Source: Paracoccaceae bacterium (GTDB lineage: Bacteria; Pseudomonadota; Alphaproteobacteria; Rhodobacterales; Rhodobacteraceae). From it: 64,000 nt of DNA. The position numbers and the translations under genes were made by a program. Under the pieces are notes generated by a model that was not told the origin of the DNA, did not search any database, and was given only the letters and a program-made list of their open reading frames with translations. The DNA lies in the NCBI GenBank assembly GCA_014654775.1, contig JACVZW010000073.1, forward strand, positions 1 through 64,000, written 5' to 3'. Positions within the stretch are counted from its first letter, which is position 1. Each line of letters starts with the position of its first letter. Below are positions 26,047-35,762 of the stretch, piece after piece.

Positions 26047-27180
26047 ATGTCGCTGAACCATGTCCGCCCTTGGCGCAACATCTATCGCCGCAAGTCGCGC
26101 CAGATCAGCGTCGGCAAGGTGCTGGTGGGGGGCGACGCGCCGATCAGCGTGCAAACCATGACCAACACGCTGACCACCGATGTTGCCGCGACCATCGAAC
26201 AAATCCAGCGTGCCGCCATCGCCGGGGCAGATATCGTCCGCGTCTCCACCCCCGATGAAGACAGCACCCGCGCCCTGAAAGAGATCGTCGCGGAAAGCCC
26301 GGTCCCCATCGTGGCCGATATCCACTTCCACTACAAACGCGCCATCGAGGCCGCCGAGGCGGGCGCCGCCTGCCTGCGCATCAACCCCGGCAATATCGGC
26401 GACGCGCGCCGCGTGAAAGAGGTGGTCAAGGCCGCCAAGGACCACGGCTGTTCCATCCGCATCGGCGTCAATGCCGGCAGCTTGGAAAAGCACCTCTTGG
26501 ACAAATACGGCGAACCCTGCCCAGACGCGATGGTGGAGTCCGGCATGGACCACATCAAGCTCTTGCAGGACAACGATTTCCACGAATTCAAGATCAGCGT
26601 AAAGGCGTCCGACGTTTTCCTCGCCGCCGCCGCCTATCAGCAACTGGCCGAGGCGACCGATGCCCCCATCCACCTTGGGATCACCGAAGCGGGCGGGCTT
26701 GTCTCCGGCACGGTGAAATCGGCCATTGGCCTTGGCAACCTCTTGTGGATGGGGATTGGCGACACGATCCGCGTCTCACTTTCCGCCGATCCGGTGGAAG
26801 AGGTGAAGGTCGGGTTCGAAATCCTGAAATCCCTCGGCCTGCGCCACCGTGGCGTCACCATCATCTCTTGCCCCTCTTGCGCGCGGCAGGGCTTCGACGT
26901 GATCAAGACCGTCTCGGCGCTCGAGGATCGGCTGGCCCATGTCACCACCTCGCTTTCGCTCTCTATCATCGGCTGCGTGGTGAACGGGCCGGGCGAGGCG
27001 TTGATGACCGATATTGGCTTCACCGGGGGCGGGGCCGGGTCCGGCATGGTCTATCTGGCGGGCAAGCAGAGCCACAAACTCTCGAACGAGCAGATGATCG
27101 ACCACATCGTCGAACTCGTTGAAAAGAAGGCGGCCGAGATCGAGGCCGCCGAGAAATCTGCCGCAGAAGCCGCCGAATAG
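26047..27180 (+). CDS. ispG: 4-hydroxy-3-methylbut-2-enyl diphosphate synthase (flavodoxin)
   Basis: [4Fe-4S] enzyme of the MEP isoprenoid pathway, converting MEcPP to HMBPP. The 377-aa protein has the TIM-barrel part with [25 protein letters not shown] and INPGNIG, then the cluster region [14 protein letters not shown] and [10 protein letters not shown], giving three cysteine ligands plus a glutamate. The C-terminal 25 residues are an alanine/glutamate tail. The frame extends upstream to 25882, but the ATG at 26047 gives the normal N-terminus and has AGGA upstream. A small inverted repeat (TGTAAG...CTTACA, 25936-25953) lies in the leader. It follows the RodZ-like gene by 112 bases. Confidence 0.97.
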   Translation: MSLNHVRPWRNIYRRKSRQISVGKVLVGGDAPISVQTMTNTLTTDVAATIEQIQRAAIAGADIVRVSTPDEDSTRALKEIVAESPVPIVADIHFHYKRAIEAAEAGAACLRINPGNIGDARRVKEVVKAAKDHGCSIRIGVNAGSLEKHLLDKYGEPCPDAMVESGMDHIKLLQDNDFHEFKISVKASDVFLAAAAYQQLAEATDAPIHLGITEAGGLVSGTVKSAIGLGNLLWMGIGDTIRVSLSADPVEEVKVGFEILKSLGLRHRGVTIISCPSCARQGFDVIKTVSALEDRLAHVTTSLSLSIIGCVVNGPGEALMTDIGFTGGGAGSGMVYLAGKQSHKLSNEQMIDHIVELVEKKAAEIEAAEKSAAEAAE

Positions 27181-27192
27181 GGCAGGGGGCGA

Positions 27193-27936
27193 TCAGCCCT
27201 CTTTGGCCTCGCGCTGTTCCGCCACGATCTGCTGCATGGCCTCCAGCGGCACATAGCCCCGCACCATCGTGCCGCCCACGATAAAGGTGGGCGTGCCGCT
27301 GATCTCCATCGTCTGGGCCAGGCGGTGATTGTCTTCGATCACCTTGGTCACCTCGTCGGCATTCATCCGCTCCAGAATCGGTTGCGGCTCCAGCCCCATC
27401 TCTTCGGCCACCCGCGCCAGCGCCTCGGGCGAGGCATCGGCGCGCATCGACAGCAGCGCGTCATGTGCCGCCTTGTAGGCCTCGCTGCCATGCAGTTGCA
27501 GCACCGCGATGGCAAAGCGCGACGACAGCACCGACTGCTCGCCAAGGATCGGGAATTCCTTCAGGACGAAACGGATATTGCCATCCGCCGCGACCAGCTC
27601 GTCCACCTCCTGCCAGGCCTTGCGGCAGTAGCCGCAGCGGTAGTCGATGAACTCCACCACCGTGATATCGCCGTCCGGGTTCCCACCCACCCATGACGCC
27701 GGATCATTGAAGATCGCTGCGGATTGCTCGGCCAGAATCTGCTTGTCCCGCTCTGCCGCAGCGACCTGCTCGCGCAGTTCCAACTCGTTCATCGCCTCGA
27801 TCAGAACTTCCGGATTCTCCAGAAGATAGGCCCGCACCTCGGCCCGGAACGCCGCGCGCTCCTCCGCCGTCATTTCGGCTGCTGCGGGCAGTGCGGCAGC
27901 AAGGGCAAGGGCGGTTCCGGCAAGAAGGCGGCGCAT
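27193..27936 (-). CDS. DsbA/ScsC-type thiol-disulfide oxidoreductase, periplasmic
   Basis: A 247-aa exported thioredoxin-fold protein. The signal peptide spans residues 1-20 (LLAGTALALAAALPAAAE). An N-terminal helical region (YLLENPEVLIEAMNELE) resembles the oligomerisation stretch of ScsC/BdbD-like proteins. The active site CGYC in FIDYRCGYCRKAW lies near residue 105, and the cis-proline is in SGTPTFIVGG. It probably oxidises or isomerises disulfides in periplasmic proteins. The start at 27936 has GGAG six bases upstream; the frame extends 10 codons further without support. It is convergent with ispG, 12 bases apart, and divergent from the aminotransferase. Confidence 0.9.
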   Translation of the reverse strand: MRRLLAGTALALAAALPAAAEMTAEERAAFRAEVRAYLLENPEVLIEAMNELELREQVAAAERDKQILAEQSAAIFNDPASWVGGNPDGDITVVEFIDYRCGYCRKAWQEVDELVAADGNIRFVLKEFPILGEQSVLSSRFAIAVLQLHGSEAYKAAHDALLSMRADASPEALARVAEEMGLEPQPILERMNADEVTKVIEDNHRLAQTMEISGTPTFIVGGTMVRGYVPLEAMQQIVAEQREAKEG

Positions 27937-28025
27937 GGACGGCTCCGTTGATGGCCTGCAAGGCATTGGCTTGACCTCCGTGGCCAGAGGCGACAGAGCA
28001 TGGGCGACACCTTAAGGGGGCGAAG

Positions 28026-29180
28026 ATGCGGAATTCAAGGCGCGGACAGGTCGATCCCTTCATCGTGATGGATGTGGTCGAGGCGGCGCGCAAACTCGAA
28101 GCCGCGGGTCGGTCGATCATCCATATGGAGGTGGGCCAGCCCGGCACTCCCGCCCCGGCCCTTGCGCGCAAGGCTCTGGCCCAGGCGATGGAGGCGGATG
28201 CGCTTGGCTACACCGTCGCCCTTGGCCTGCCGGACCTGCGGGCGGGTATCGCCGCCCTCTATCGCCGCTGGTACGGCATCGACCTGAACCCTGATCGGGT
28301 GATCGTCACCTCCGGCTCCTCCGGCGCCTTCCTTCTGGCCTTCACCGCGCTGTTTGACGCGGGCGATAGGGTGGGTCTGGGCGAACCCGGTTATCCCAGC
28401 TATCGCCAGATCCTGCGCGCTTTGTCGCTTGACCCCGTGGGTCTGCCCACCTCTGACGCGAACCGCCTGCAACCCGTGCCCGCCGATTTGGACGGGCACG
28501 ATCTGCAGGGCCTGATCGTCGCCTCGCCCGGCAACCCGTCGGGCACGATGCTGTCGCGCACCCACCTGACCGGTCTGATGCAGGCCGCCGCCGCGCGTGA
28601 CATCGCCTTCATCTCGGATGAAATCTACCACGGCCTGCATTACGGCGATTCGGCCGTATCGGCGCTGGAAGTGTCGGACGAGGCCTATGTCATCAACTCC
28701 TTTTCCAAATACTTCTCCATGACCGGCTGGCGCATCGGCTGGATGGTGGTCCCCGAGGCGCATATCCGCACCGTAGAACGGCTGGCGCAGAACCTCTTCA
28801 TCTGCCCGCCCCATGCCAGCCAGATCGCCGCCCTTGCCGCGCTCGACGCAACCGACGAACTGGAAGCCAACCGCGCCGTCTATGCCGAAAACCGTCGCCT
28901 GATGCTGGAAGGGCTGCCCAAGGCTGGCTTCACCCGCATCGCGCCGCCAGACGGGGCCTTCTACATCTATGCCGATGTGTCGGACCTGACCGATGACAGT
29001 CTCGCCTTTGCTGCAGAACTGCTGCAGGAGGCGGGCGTTGCCGTGACCCCGGGGCTCGACTTCGATCCCCGGCGCGGCGCGCGGACCTTGCGCTTCTCCT
29101 ATGCGCGCGCCACGGCAGACATCACCGAAGGCCTGCGCCGCCTGCAGGCCTACATGGCCGCCCGCCCCACCAAAGGGTGA
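28026..29180 (+). CDS. Class I/II aminotransferase (PLP, fold type I)
   Basis: A 384-aa aspartate-aminotransferase-fold enzyme. Markers are MEVGQPGTPAP, the phosphate-binding TSGSSGAFLL, the cofactor stretch EPGYPSYRQIL, ASPGNPSGTML, FISDEIYHGLHYGD and the Schiff-base lysine in NSFSKYFSMTGWRIGW, with the substrate-carboxylate arginine in LRFSYARAT. The substrate is unclear; the sequence type is close to alanine/aspartate-like transaminases often annotated generically. The ribosome binding site is AAGGGGG. It precedes a cell-wall amidase by 55 bases in the same direction, without obvious functional link. Confidence 0.88.
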   Translation: MRNSRRGQVDPFIVMDVVEAARKLEAAGRSIIHMEVGQPGTPAPALARKALAQAMEADALGYTVALGLPDLRAGIAALYRRWYGIDLNPDRVIVTSGSSGAFLLAFTALFDAGDRVGLGEPGYPSYRQILRALSLDPVGLPTSDANRLQPVPADLDGHDLQGLIVASPGNPSGTMLSRTHLTGLMQAAAARDIAFISDEIYHGLHYGDSAVSALEVSDEAYVINSFSKYFSMTGWRIGWMVVPEAHIRTVERLAQNLFICPPHASQIAALAALDATDELEANRAVYAENRRLMLEGLPKAGFTRIAPPDGAFYIYADVSDLTDDSLAFAAELLQEAGVAVTPGLDFDPRRGARTLRFSYARATADITEGLRRLQAYMAARPTKG

Positions 29181-29235
29181 GTTTACAACTTCCCGACAAC
29201 CCACGATATTCCCCCCGAACGCGACAGGAGGGGTG

Positions 29236-30459
29236 ATGCGCGCGCTTTTCGTGGCCTTGGTCTTGCTGTTCTCCACCCTTTTCGCGCCCTCCGCCCCCGC
29301 GCAGGAGCTTTCGGCCCTGGCCCGCCTCGATCCGGCCGCCTCGTCGATCACCGATGAAGGCGAGGTCCTGTCGATCACCCTCTCCCTCAGCCAGCCGGTG
29401 CCGTGGCGGTTGCGCTTTGCCGATGATCCGCGCCGCCTCATCCTCGATTTCCGCGAGGTGGACTGGACCGGCATCCGCGACCTGCAACAGGACAGCATCC
29501 GCGTGTCGGGCCTGCGCGCGGGCAGCTTCCGCCCGGGTTGGTCGCGGCTGGTGCTGCAGCTTGGTGCGCCCATGATCGTGGGCAGCGCTGTGATGGACAC
29601 GGGCGCCGAGGCGGGTCAGCCCGCCACCGTGCGACTGCGCCTCATCCCCTCCACCCCCGCCGATTTCGCCGCGCAGGCCCGCCAGCCGGAACCGCCGGAC
29701 TGGGCCCTGCCGGAACCCGCCGCCCTGCCGCCCCCTGCGGCGCGCGGCACGGGGCCACTGACCGTGGTTCTCGATCCAGGCCATGGCGGCATCGACCCGG
29801 GCGCAGAACGCGACGGCCATACCGAAGCCGAACTGATGCTGACCTTCGCGCGCGAATTGAAAGAGGTCCTCGTCCGCGACGGCGGTTTCAACGTGGTGAT
29901 GACTCGCGACGAGGATGTCTTCGTCCCCCTCGAAACCCGCATCTCCATCGCCCGCGCCGCCGAGGCGCATGTCTTCCTGTCGCTTCACGCCGATGCCTTG
30001 GCCGAAGGCGAGGCGGTGGGGGCCACCATCTACACCCTCGCGCAGGAAGCCAGCGACGAGGCCGCCCGCGCCCTTGCCGAAAGGCATGATCGCGACGACC
30101 TTCTTTCAGGCATCGATCTGACGGAACAGGATGATCTTGTGGCCACCGTCCTGATGGACATGGCCCGCACCGAAACCCAGCCCCGCACCGATCGTCTGGC
30201 GCTGAAACTGCGCGAATCCATTTCCGGCTCCGGCCTCAAGATGCACCGCCATCCGATCCAGCAGGCGGGTTTCTCCGTCCTCAAATCCCCCGACATCCCA
30301 TCGATCCTGCTGGAACTTGGCTTTCTCTCGTCGGCCTCCGATCTGGAACGGCTGATCGATCCGGACTGGCGGTCCACAATGACGTTGGCCATCCGCGATG
30401 CCCTGCACGCTTGGGCGGCCGAGGATGCCGCCATCGCCGATCTGCGCCGGGCCGAATGA
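29236..30459 (+). CDS. N-acetylmuramoyl-L-alanine amidase with AMIN domain (AmiC-like)
   Basis: A 407-aa periplasmic zinc amidase that cuts the amide bond between MurNAc and the stem peptide. Order of parts: signal peptide (1-22, LVLLFSTLFAPSAPAQ), AMIN domain about 30-140 (RLRFADDPRRLILDF), a proline-rich linker, then Amidase_3 from about 175. Zinc ligands and catalysis fall in LDPGHGGIDPGAER (His), HTEAELML (Glu), FLSLHADAL (His) and SILLELGFLSS (Glu). AMIN targets the enzyme to the septum. The start at 29236 is fixed by AGGAGGGG. It precedes PBP1A, making a small wall-synthesis cluster. Confidence 0.94.
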   Translation: MRALFVALVLLFSTLFAPSAPAQELSALARLDPAASSITDEGEVLSITLSLSQPVPWRLRFADDPRRLILDFREVDWTGIRDLQQDSIRVSGLRAGSFRPGWSRLVLQLGAPMIVGSAVMDTGAEAGQPATVRLRLIPSTPADFAAQARQPEPPDWALPEPAALPPPAARGTGPLTVVLDPGHGGIDPGAERDGHTEAELMLTFARELKEVLVRDGGFNVVMTRDEDVFVPLETRISIARAAEAHVFLSLHADALAEGEAVGATIYTLAQEASDEAARALAERHDRDDLLSGIDLTEQDDLVATVLMDMARTETQPRTDRLALKLRESISGSGLKMHRHPIQQAGFSVLKSPDIPSILLELGFLSSASDLERLIDPDWRSTMTLAIRDALHAWAAEDAAIADLRRAE

Positions 30460-30573
30460 CGCGACGTCGACCGGCGCTCCTGCGCTGATCCTGCACCCGC
30501 TCACGCCATCGTTTTGACCTTGCCCCCCGGGGGCGTGTATAAGGGCGGGTATTCAATCTGGCAGGGCAGGCGC

Positions 30574-33123
30574 GTGCTTCGTTTCATCGGCAGTTTCTTC
30601 GGCGGAATCTTCACCGCGATCACGCTGGGCATTCTGTTCGGCGCGCTGACCATCGGCGCGATCTTCTACATGTATTCCCGCGATCTGCCGAGCCATGAGA
30701 GCCTCGCCCAATACACCCCCCCGACCATCAGCCGCATCTATTCCGGCGAGGGGCGGATCATCGACGAATTCGCGCAGGAACGCCGCCTCTTCGTGCCGAT
30801 CGAGGATATCCCCGAAACGGTGAAGCATGCTTTCATCGCGGCCGAGGACAAGAACTTCTACACCCATCACGGCTATGACGTCACCGGCATGGCCGCCGCT
30901 TTCCGTGACGCGATCCTGACCCGCGGACAGGAACTGCGCGGGGCCTCGACCATCACCCAGCAGGTGATGAAGAACTTCCTCCTGTCGGGCGACCGCACGG
31001 GCGAACGCAAGATCAAGGAAATCATCCTCGCCACCCGTCTCGAAGAGACGCTGTCCAAGGACAAGATCCTCGAACTTTATCTCAACGAGATCTTCCTCGG
31101 CCAGAACAGCTATGGCGTGGCCGCCGCTGCCCAGACCTATTTCAACAAGCCGCTCTCGGCGCTGACGGCGGGCGAGGCCGCCTATCTTGCCACCCTGCCG
31201 AAAGCGCCCTCCGAGATGCACCCCGTCCGCAACAAGGACCGCGCGCTGGAACGCCGGTCCTATGTCCTGAGCCGGATGGCCGAAGACGGCTACATCACCC
31301 GCGACGAGGCCAAGGCCGAAGCGGAAAAGCCGCTGCTCTCCGTTCAGAACGGCGATTTCCCCGCCTTCCGCGAGGCGCTGCCCCCGCGCAGCTATTTCAC
31401 CGACGAGATCCGCCGCCAACTCTCTTCGACCTTCGGAGAGGCGGAATTCTTCGGCGGCGGCCTGTCGATCCGCGCGACCGTCGATCCCGAACTGCAATCC
31501 GTCGCCGCCAAGGCGCTGCGGGACGGGCTGGAACGCTATGACCGTGGTCAGGGCATCTGGCGCGGCACGGGCAAGACGATCCCCGCTGAAGGGCTGACCG
31601 ACTGGCGCGCCGCGCTGGCCGAGGTAGAGGTGCCGCGCGACATCGACACATGGTCCCCCGCCGTGGTGCTGGAAGTGGGCGACAATGACGCCCGCATCGG
31701 CATCGAAGGGGTGGAGGATGACGAAGACGGCCATTGGATCCCTGCCGAAGACGTGACATGGGCGCGCAAGCGCAACGAAGACGGCTCTCTCGGCCCAAAG
31801 GCCAACAGCGCGGGCGATCTGGTCGCCGTGGGCGATGTGGTGCTGGTGCGCCCCGTCACCTCTGACGAAGATGGCAGCTTCATCCGCTGGTCGCTGCGGC
31901 AGGTGCCCGAAGTGCAGGGCGGCTTCATGGCGATGGACGTCTTCACCGGCCGCGTGATCGCCATGCAAGGCGGTTTCTCCTATCAGGACTCGGTCTTCAA
32001 CCGCGCCACGCAGGCCACGCGCCAGCCCGGGTCCAGCTTCAAGGCCTTTGTCTATGCTGCAGCGCTGGACAGTGGGTTCACCCCCGGCACGATCGTCGTC
32101 GACGCGCCGATCGAGGTGGAAACAGCGCAAGGGCTGTGGACGCCCAAGAACGCCTCGAACAAGTTTTACGGCCCCACCCCCGTGCGCACCGGGATCGAAC
32201 AATCGCGAAACCTGATGACGGTGCGGATCGCGCAGGAAATCGGGATGGAGACGGTGGCCCGCTATGCCGAACGCTTCGGCGTCTATGATCCGATGCGCCC
32301 CTTCCTCGCCAACAGCCTTGGTGCGCAAGAGACGACGCTGTTCAAGATGGTGGCGGCCTATGCCATGTTCGCCAACGGCGGCGAAAGGGTGGAACCCACG
32401 CTGGTGGACCGGGTGCAGGATCGCTTTGGCCGCACGATCTACCGCCATGACCAGCGCGACTGCGTCAATTGCCAGTTGGCCAGCCTCAACCCGGGCGCGG
32501 GCCTGACCATCCGGTCGGAACGCGAACGGGTGATGGACGCGGTTACGGCCTACCAACTCACCTCAATGATGGAAGGCGTGGTCACGCGCGGCACCGCCGC
32601 ACGCGCCGTCAACCTGCCCGTCCCGGTGGCCGGCAAGACCGGTACCACCAATGACGCCAAGGATGTCTGGTTCATCGGCTATACGTCGAACATCGTGGCG
32701 GGCTGCTATATCGGCTTCGACCAGCCGCGCAGCCTCGGGTCTGGCGCGTCGGGCGGCGGCATGTGCGCCCCGGTCTTCCAAGAGTTCATGGAAGAGGCCG
32801 TGGCCAAGTTCGGCGGCACCGAATTCCGCGTCCCCGAAGGTGGCCGCTGGGTCAAGATCGACCGCTTCACAGGCGCGCTTCTTCCCGACGATGCCTCGGG
32901 CGCGAATGTGCAGGTGGAATACTTCCGCGACGGTGTTGATGGGATTGTGGGTCTCGACATGATGGTTGACGGCGGCTTTGCCATGGGCTCCAACCTGCCG
33001 CTCTTCGCCTATGGCGAAACCGACGGCGGGGGGGAAACCACTGTCACCACCGCCACAGGCGAAACCGCCGTGATCCCAGAAAAAGCCGATTTCGGCACGC
33101 TCAGTTCCGGCGGCCTCTATTAG
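30574..33123 (+). CDS. mrcA: Penicillin-binding protein 1A (bifunctional glycosyltransferase/transpeptidase)
   Basis: An 849-aa class A PBP. A short cytoplasmic start is followed by one membrane helix (residues 12-34). The GT51 glycosyltransferase domain has AAEDKNFYTHHGYD, GASTITQQVMKN and LYLNEIFLG. An OB-like insert follows around 340-440. The transpeptidase domain has the catalytic SSFK (Ser about 487), the SRN motif in EQSRNLM and KTGTTND. It polymerises and cross-links peptidoglycan. The start is probably the GTG at 30574, after GCAGGGCAGG; the open frame begins at 30514 but those residues are not membrane-protein-like. It is 114 bases after the amidase gene. Confidence 0.95.
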   Translation: MLRFIGSFFGGIFTAITLGILFGALTIGAIFYMYSRDLPSHESLAQYTPPTISRIYSGEGRIIDEFAQERRLFVPIEDIPETVKHAFIAAEDKNFYTHHGYDVTGMAAAFRDAILTRGQELRGASTITQQVMKNFLLSGDRTGERKIKEIILATRLEETLSKDKILELYLNEIFLGQNSYGVAAAAQTYFNKPLSALTAGEAAYLATLPKAPSEMHPVRNKDRALERRSYVLSRMAEDGYITRDEAKAEAEKPLLSVQNGDFPAFREALPPRSYFTDEIRRQLSSTFGEAEFFGGGLSIRATVDPELQSVAAKALRDGLERYDRGQGIWRGTGKTIPAEGLTDWRAALAEVEVPRDIDTWSPAVVLEVGDNDARIGIEGVEDDEDGHWIPAEDVTWARKRNEDGSLGPKANSAGDLVAVGDVVLVRPVTSDEDGSFIRWSLRQVPEVQGGFMAMDVFTGRVIAMQGGFSYQDSVFNRATQATRQPGSSFKAFVYAAALDSGFTPGTIVVDAPIEVETAQGLWTPKNASNKFYGPTPVRTGIEQSRNLMTVRIAQEIGMETVARYAERFGVYDPMRPFLANSLGAQETTLFKMVAAYAMFANGGERVEPTLVDRVQDRFGRTIYRHDQRDCVNCQLASLNPGAGLTIRSERERVMDAVTAYQLTSMMEGVVTRGTAARAVNLPVPVAGKTGTTNDAKDVWFIGYTSNIVAGCYIGFDQPRSLGSGASGGGMCAPVFQEFMEEAVAKFGGTEFRVPEGGRWVKIDRFTGALLPDDASGANVQVEYFRDGVDGIVGLDMMVDGGFAMGSNLPLFAYGETDGGGETTVTTATGETAVIPEKADFGTLSSGGLY

Positions 33124-33206
33124 CAGCGGGGCAGGGCGCGGCCCTTGCCCGCGCCCCCCGCTCAGGCTATCACCCCGCCCCATAACCACCACAGGAACGA
33201 CCGCAG

Positions 33207-34334
33207 ATGCGCGCCGAAACGCAGAACAATGTCGATGCGATCACCAAGTCGCTGAAGCTGCTTGCGCAACGGATGGATTGGGAAACTGCCCCCCATCGGT
33301 TGGAAGAATTCGACGCCATGATCGAGGCGCCGGACCTGTGGAACGATCCCGCCAAGGCGCAGAAACTGATGCGCGAACGGCAGGCGCTTTTGGATGCCGT
33401 CTCGACCTTTCGGATGATCGACAGCGGGCTGCGCGACAATGTCGAACTGATCGAACTGGGCGAGGCCGAGGGGGATCAGGAAATCGTCACCGAAGCCGAA
33501 GCCGCGCTGCGGTCGCTGGTCGAAGTAGCCGCAGCGAAAGAACTGGAGGCGCTGCTGGATGGGGAAGCCGACGGCAACGACACCTTCCTTGAAATCAACG
33601 CGGGCGCGGGCGGAACGGAAAGCTGCGACTGGGCGTCGATGCTGGCGCGCATGTATGTCCGCTGGGCCGAAAAGAAGGGCTACAAGGTCGAGTTGCAGTC
33701 CGAAACCGCAGGCGAAGAGGCGGGCATCCGGTCGGCCGCCTACAAGATTTCCGGCCAGAACGCCTATGGCTGGCTGAAGTCGGAATCGGGTGTGCATCGG
33801 CTTGTGCGCATCTCGCCCTATGACTCCGCGGCGCGGCGGCACACCTCTTTCTGTTCCGTCTGGGTCTATCCCGTGGTGGACGAGAACATCGAGATCGTGG
33901 TCCCCGACAGCGAGATCCGCATCGACACCTACCGATCTTCCGGCGCGGGCGGTCAGCACGTCAACACCACCGACTCCGCCGTCCGGATCACCCACCTGCC
34001 CACAGGCATCGTGGTCACCTCGTCGATGAAATCACAGCACCAGAACCGCGAAATCGCGATGAACGCCCTGAAATCGCGGCTTTACCAGATGGAACTGGAC
34101 AAGCGGAACGCTGAGATTAACGCAGCCCACGCTGCCAAGGGCGATGCAGGGTGGGGCAACCAGATCCGATCCTACGTCCTGCAGCCCTATCAGATGGTCA
34201 AGGACCTGCGCACGGGCGTCGAAACCTCGGACACGCAGGGTGTTCTCGATGGCGATCTCGACCGTTTCATGGCCGCGACGCTGGCGATGGACGTGGCCGG
34301 CAAGTCCCGCGCCGAGGCGAATTTCGAAGACTAA
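33207..34334 (+). CDS. prfB: Peptide chain release factor 2
   Basis: A 375-aa class I release factor recognising UGA and UAA. The catalytic GGQ is in SSGAGGQHVNTTDSAVRIT. In E. coli RF2 the anticodon-like tripeptide is SPF; here the equivalent reads SPY (ISPYDSAARRHTSF), a variant I believe is usual in alphaproteobacteria. The gene is read in one frame from 33207 to 34334, so there is no programmed +1 frameshift of the kind that autoregulates prfB in enterobacteria. It follows PBP1A by 83 bases. Confidence 0.95.
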   Translation: MRAETQNNVDAITKSLKLLAQRMDWETAPHRLEEFDAMIEAPDLWNDPAKAQKLMRERQALLDAVSTFRMIDSGLRDNVELIELGEAEGDQEIVTEAEAALRSLVEVAAAKELEALLDGEADGNDTFLEINAGAGGTESCDWASMLARMYVRWAEKKGYKVELQSETAGEEAGIRSAAYKISGQNAYGWLKSESGVHRLVRISPYDSAARRHTSFCSVWVYPVVDENIEIVVPDSEIRIDTYRSSGAGGQHVNTTDSAVRITHLPTGIVVTSSMKSQHQNREIAMNALKSRLYQMELDKRNAEINAAHAAKGDAGWGNQIRSYVLQPYQMVKDLRTGVETSDTQGVLDGDLDRFMAATLAMDVAGKSRAEANFED

Positions 34335-34406
34335 GGCTGCCCTGAAAATACATCTTTGAAGCTCTCCCACGCAGGGCGTAGCCTTGCGAGAAAACGGGAG
34401 GGAGAC

Positions 34407-35189
34407 ATGACCGATCAGACAGGCACGCCGCCCGCGGCGTTGCCAGAGCTTCTGGCACCGGATATCACCGACCTGCGCTATGCCCTGCGCGAAGGCTGGC
34501 GCGACTTCATGGCGCAACCGCTTTACGGGGCCTTTTTCGCCACGGTTTATGTGGCGGGGGGCTGGCTGCTGATGCTGGCATTCACGGTAAAGGGGCAGGT
34601 CTGGTGGACTTTGCCCGCCGCTGCCGGTTTCCCCATCCTCGGCCCCTTCATCGCCTGCGGATTTTACGAGATCAGCCGTCGCCGCGAGGCGGGCGAAGCG
34701 ATGAAGTTCACTGCCATCCTCGGCGCCGTCCTGCGCCAGAAGGACCGTCAGATCCCGTCGATGGCCGCTGTGATCGTGGTCTTCTTCCTGTTCTGGAACT
34801 TCCTCTCGCACATGATCTTTGCCCTCTTCCTTGGCAAGGCGACGATGACGAATGTCACTTCTTCCATGGCGATCTTCCTCACGCCCGAAGGTCTGGCCAT
34901 GCTGGCCTTCGGCACGGCGGTGGGGGCGGTCTTCGCCACGGTCCTCTACGCCCTGACCGTGGTCAGCCTGCCTATGCTGTTGGACCGCGAAGTGGATTTC
35001 ATGACCGCCATGCTCACCTCCTTCGCGCTGGTCCGCGACAATCCGGTGGTGATGCTGGGCTGGGGGGCCTGTATCGCAGGGCTGCTCTTCGTCGGGATGC
35101 TGCCCGGGTTCTTCGGACTCTTCATCGCGCTGCCAGTGCTGGGCCATGCGACCTGGCACCTGTATCGCCGCACGGTGGCGTGGTCCTGA
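34407..35189 (+). CDS. DUF2189 family membrane protein
   Basis: A 260-aa inner-membrane protein with about six hydrophobic segments. The conserved opening, DITDLRYALREGWRDF followed by QPLYGAFFATVYVAGG, and the middle AAAGFPILGPFIACGFYEIS are the DUF2189 hallmarks. The family is often found near respiratory or cytochrome oxidase genes, but its role is unproven and no such genes are adjacent here. The ATG at 34407 follows GGGAGGGAG; the open frame starts 17 codons earlier without support. A hairpin shared with the convergent bactofilin gene closes the transcript. Confidence 0.85.
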   Translation: MTDQTGTPPAALPELLAPDITDLRYALREGWRDFMAQPLYGAFFATVYVAGGWLLMLAFTVKGQVWWTLPAAAGFPILGPFIACGFYEISRRREAGEAMKFTAILGAVLRQKDRQIPSMAAVIVVFFLFWNFLSHMIFALFLGKATMTNVTSSMAIFLTPEGLAMLAFGTAVGAVFATVLYALTVVSLPMLLDREVDFMTAMLTSFALVRDNPVVMLGWGACIAGLLFVGMLPGFFGLFIALPVLGHATWHLYRRTVAWS

Positions 35190-35193
35190 ATGC

Positions 35194-35217
35194 AAAAGGG
35201 CGCCCGATGGGGCGCCC
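35194..35217 (-). terminator. Terminator between the DUF2189 and bactofilin genes
   Basis: GGGCGCCC on both sides of a GATG loop forms an eight-pair stem. Read on the minus strand it is followed by TTTT, so it mainly serves bactofilin; a C/T stretch on the plus side may let it work in both directions. Confidence 0.8.
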
Positions 35218-35240
35218 CTTACGATCCCTTTCACAGAGGA

Positions 35241-35762
35241 TCAAAGCTCGTCGGGCTTCGGCGTCGGGGCGGCAGATGCCGGGGCAGGGGCGGGGGCCGG
35301 GCTGCTGCGCCCCTGTGCCAACGGGTCTTCCTGACGCTGAACGGAACCCTCGAAATGCGCACCGCTTTCGATGGCGATGGTCTTGTGGATGATGTCGCCC
35401 TCGACCCGCGCGGTCGAGGTCAGGCGCACCTTCAGGCCGCGCACGCGCCCGATGACCCGGCCATTGACGACGATGTCATCGGCGACGATCTCGCCCCGGA
35501 TGGTGGCGCTTTCGCCCACGGTCAGAAGATGGGCGCGGATGTCGCCTTCGACGGTGCCTTCCACCTGAATGTCGCCGGTCGTGCGCAGATTGCCGACCAC
35601 GGTCAAGTCAGAGGACAGGACCGAAGCGGCTGCCTTGCCCTTCGGGGCCGAAGGAACGAAGTCGGTGCTGGGTTTGGTCACGCTGCTGGCCTCCGGTGCC
35701 TTGGGCTTCTCCGCCTCGGCCTGCTTCGGGCCCGGCTCATTGATTCGGCTCTTAGAAAACAT
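35241..35762 (-). CDS. Bactofilin (polymer-forming cytoskeletal protein)
   Basis: A 173-aa protein with the right-handed beta-helix core of bactofilins (about residues 50-150): repeated short strands such as GNLRTTGDIQVEGTVEGD, TIRGEIVADDIVVNGRV and ARVEGDIIHKTIAIESGAHF. The flanking N-terminal (45 aa) and C-terminal (25 aa, Pro/Ala repeats) tails are disordered, as usual. Bactofilins polymerise without nucleotide and guide local wall synthesis. Its start overlaps the end of the M23 peptidase gene by 11 bases, a pairing seen widely in proteobacteria, which suggests it positions that enzyme. Confidence 0.93.
   Translation of the reverse strand: MFSKSRINEPGPKQAEAEKPKAPEASSVTKPSTDFVPSAPKGKAAASVLSSDLTVVGNLRTTGDIQVEGTVEGDIRAHLLTVGESATIRGEIVADDIVVNGRVIGRVRGLKVRLTSTARVEGDIIHKTIAIESGAHFEGSVQRQEDPLAQGRSSPAPAPAPASAAPTPKPDEL

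Noticed and set aside
30553-32556. 667-codon minus-strand frame opposite PBP1A
   Set aside because: Shadow of a GC-rich gene: His/Arg/Gly-rich product with no domain, while the plus strand encodes an intact PBP1A.
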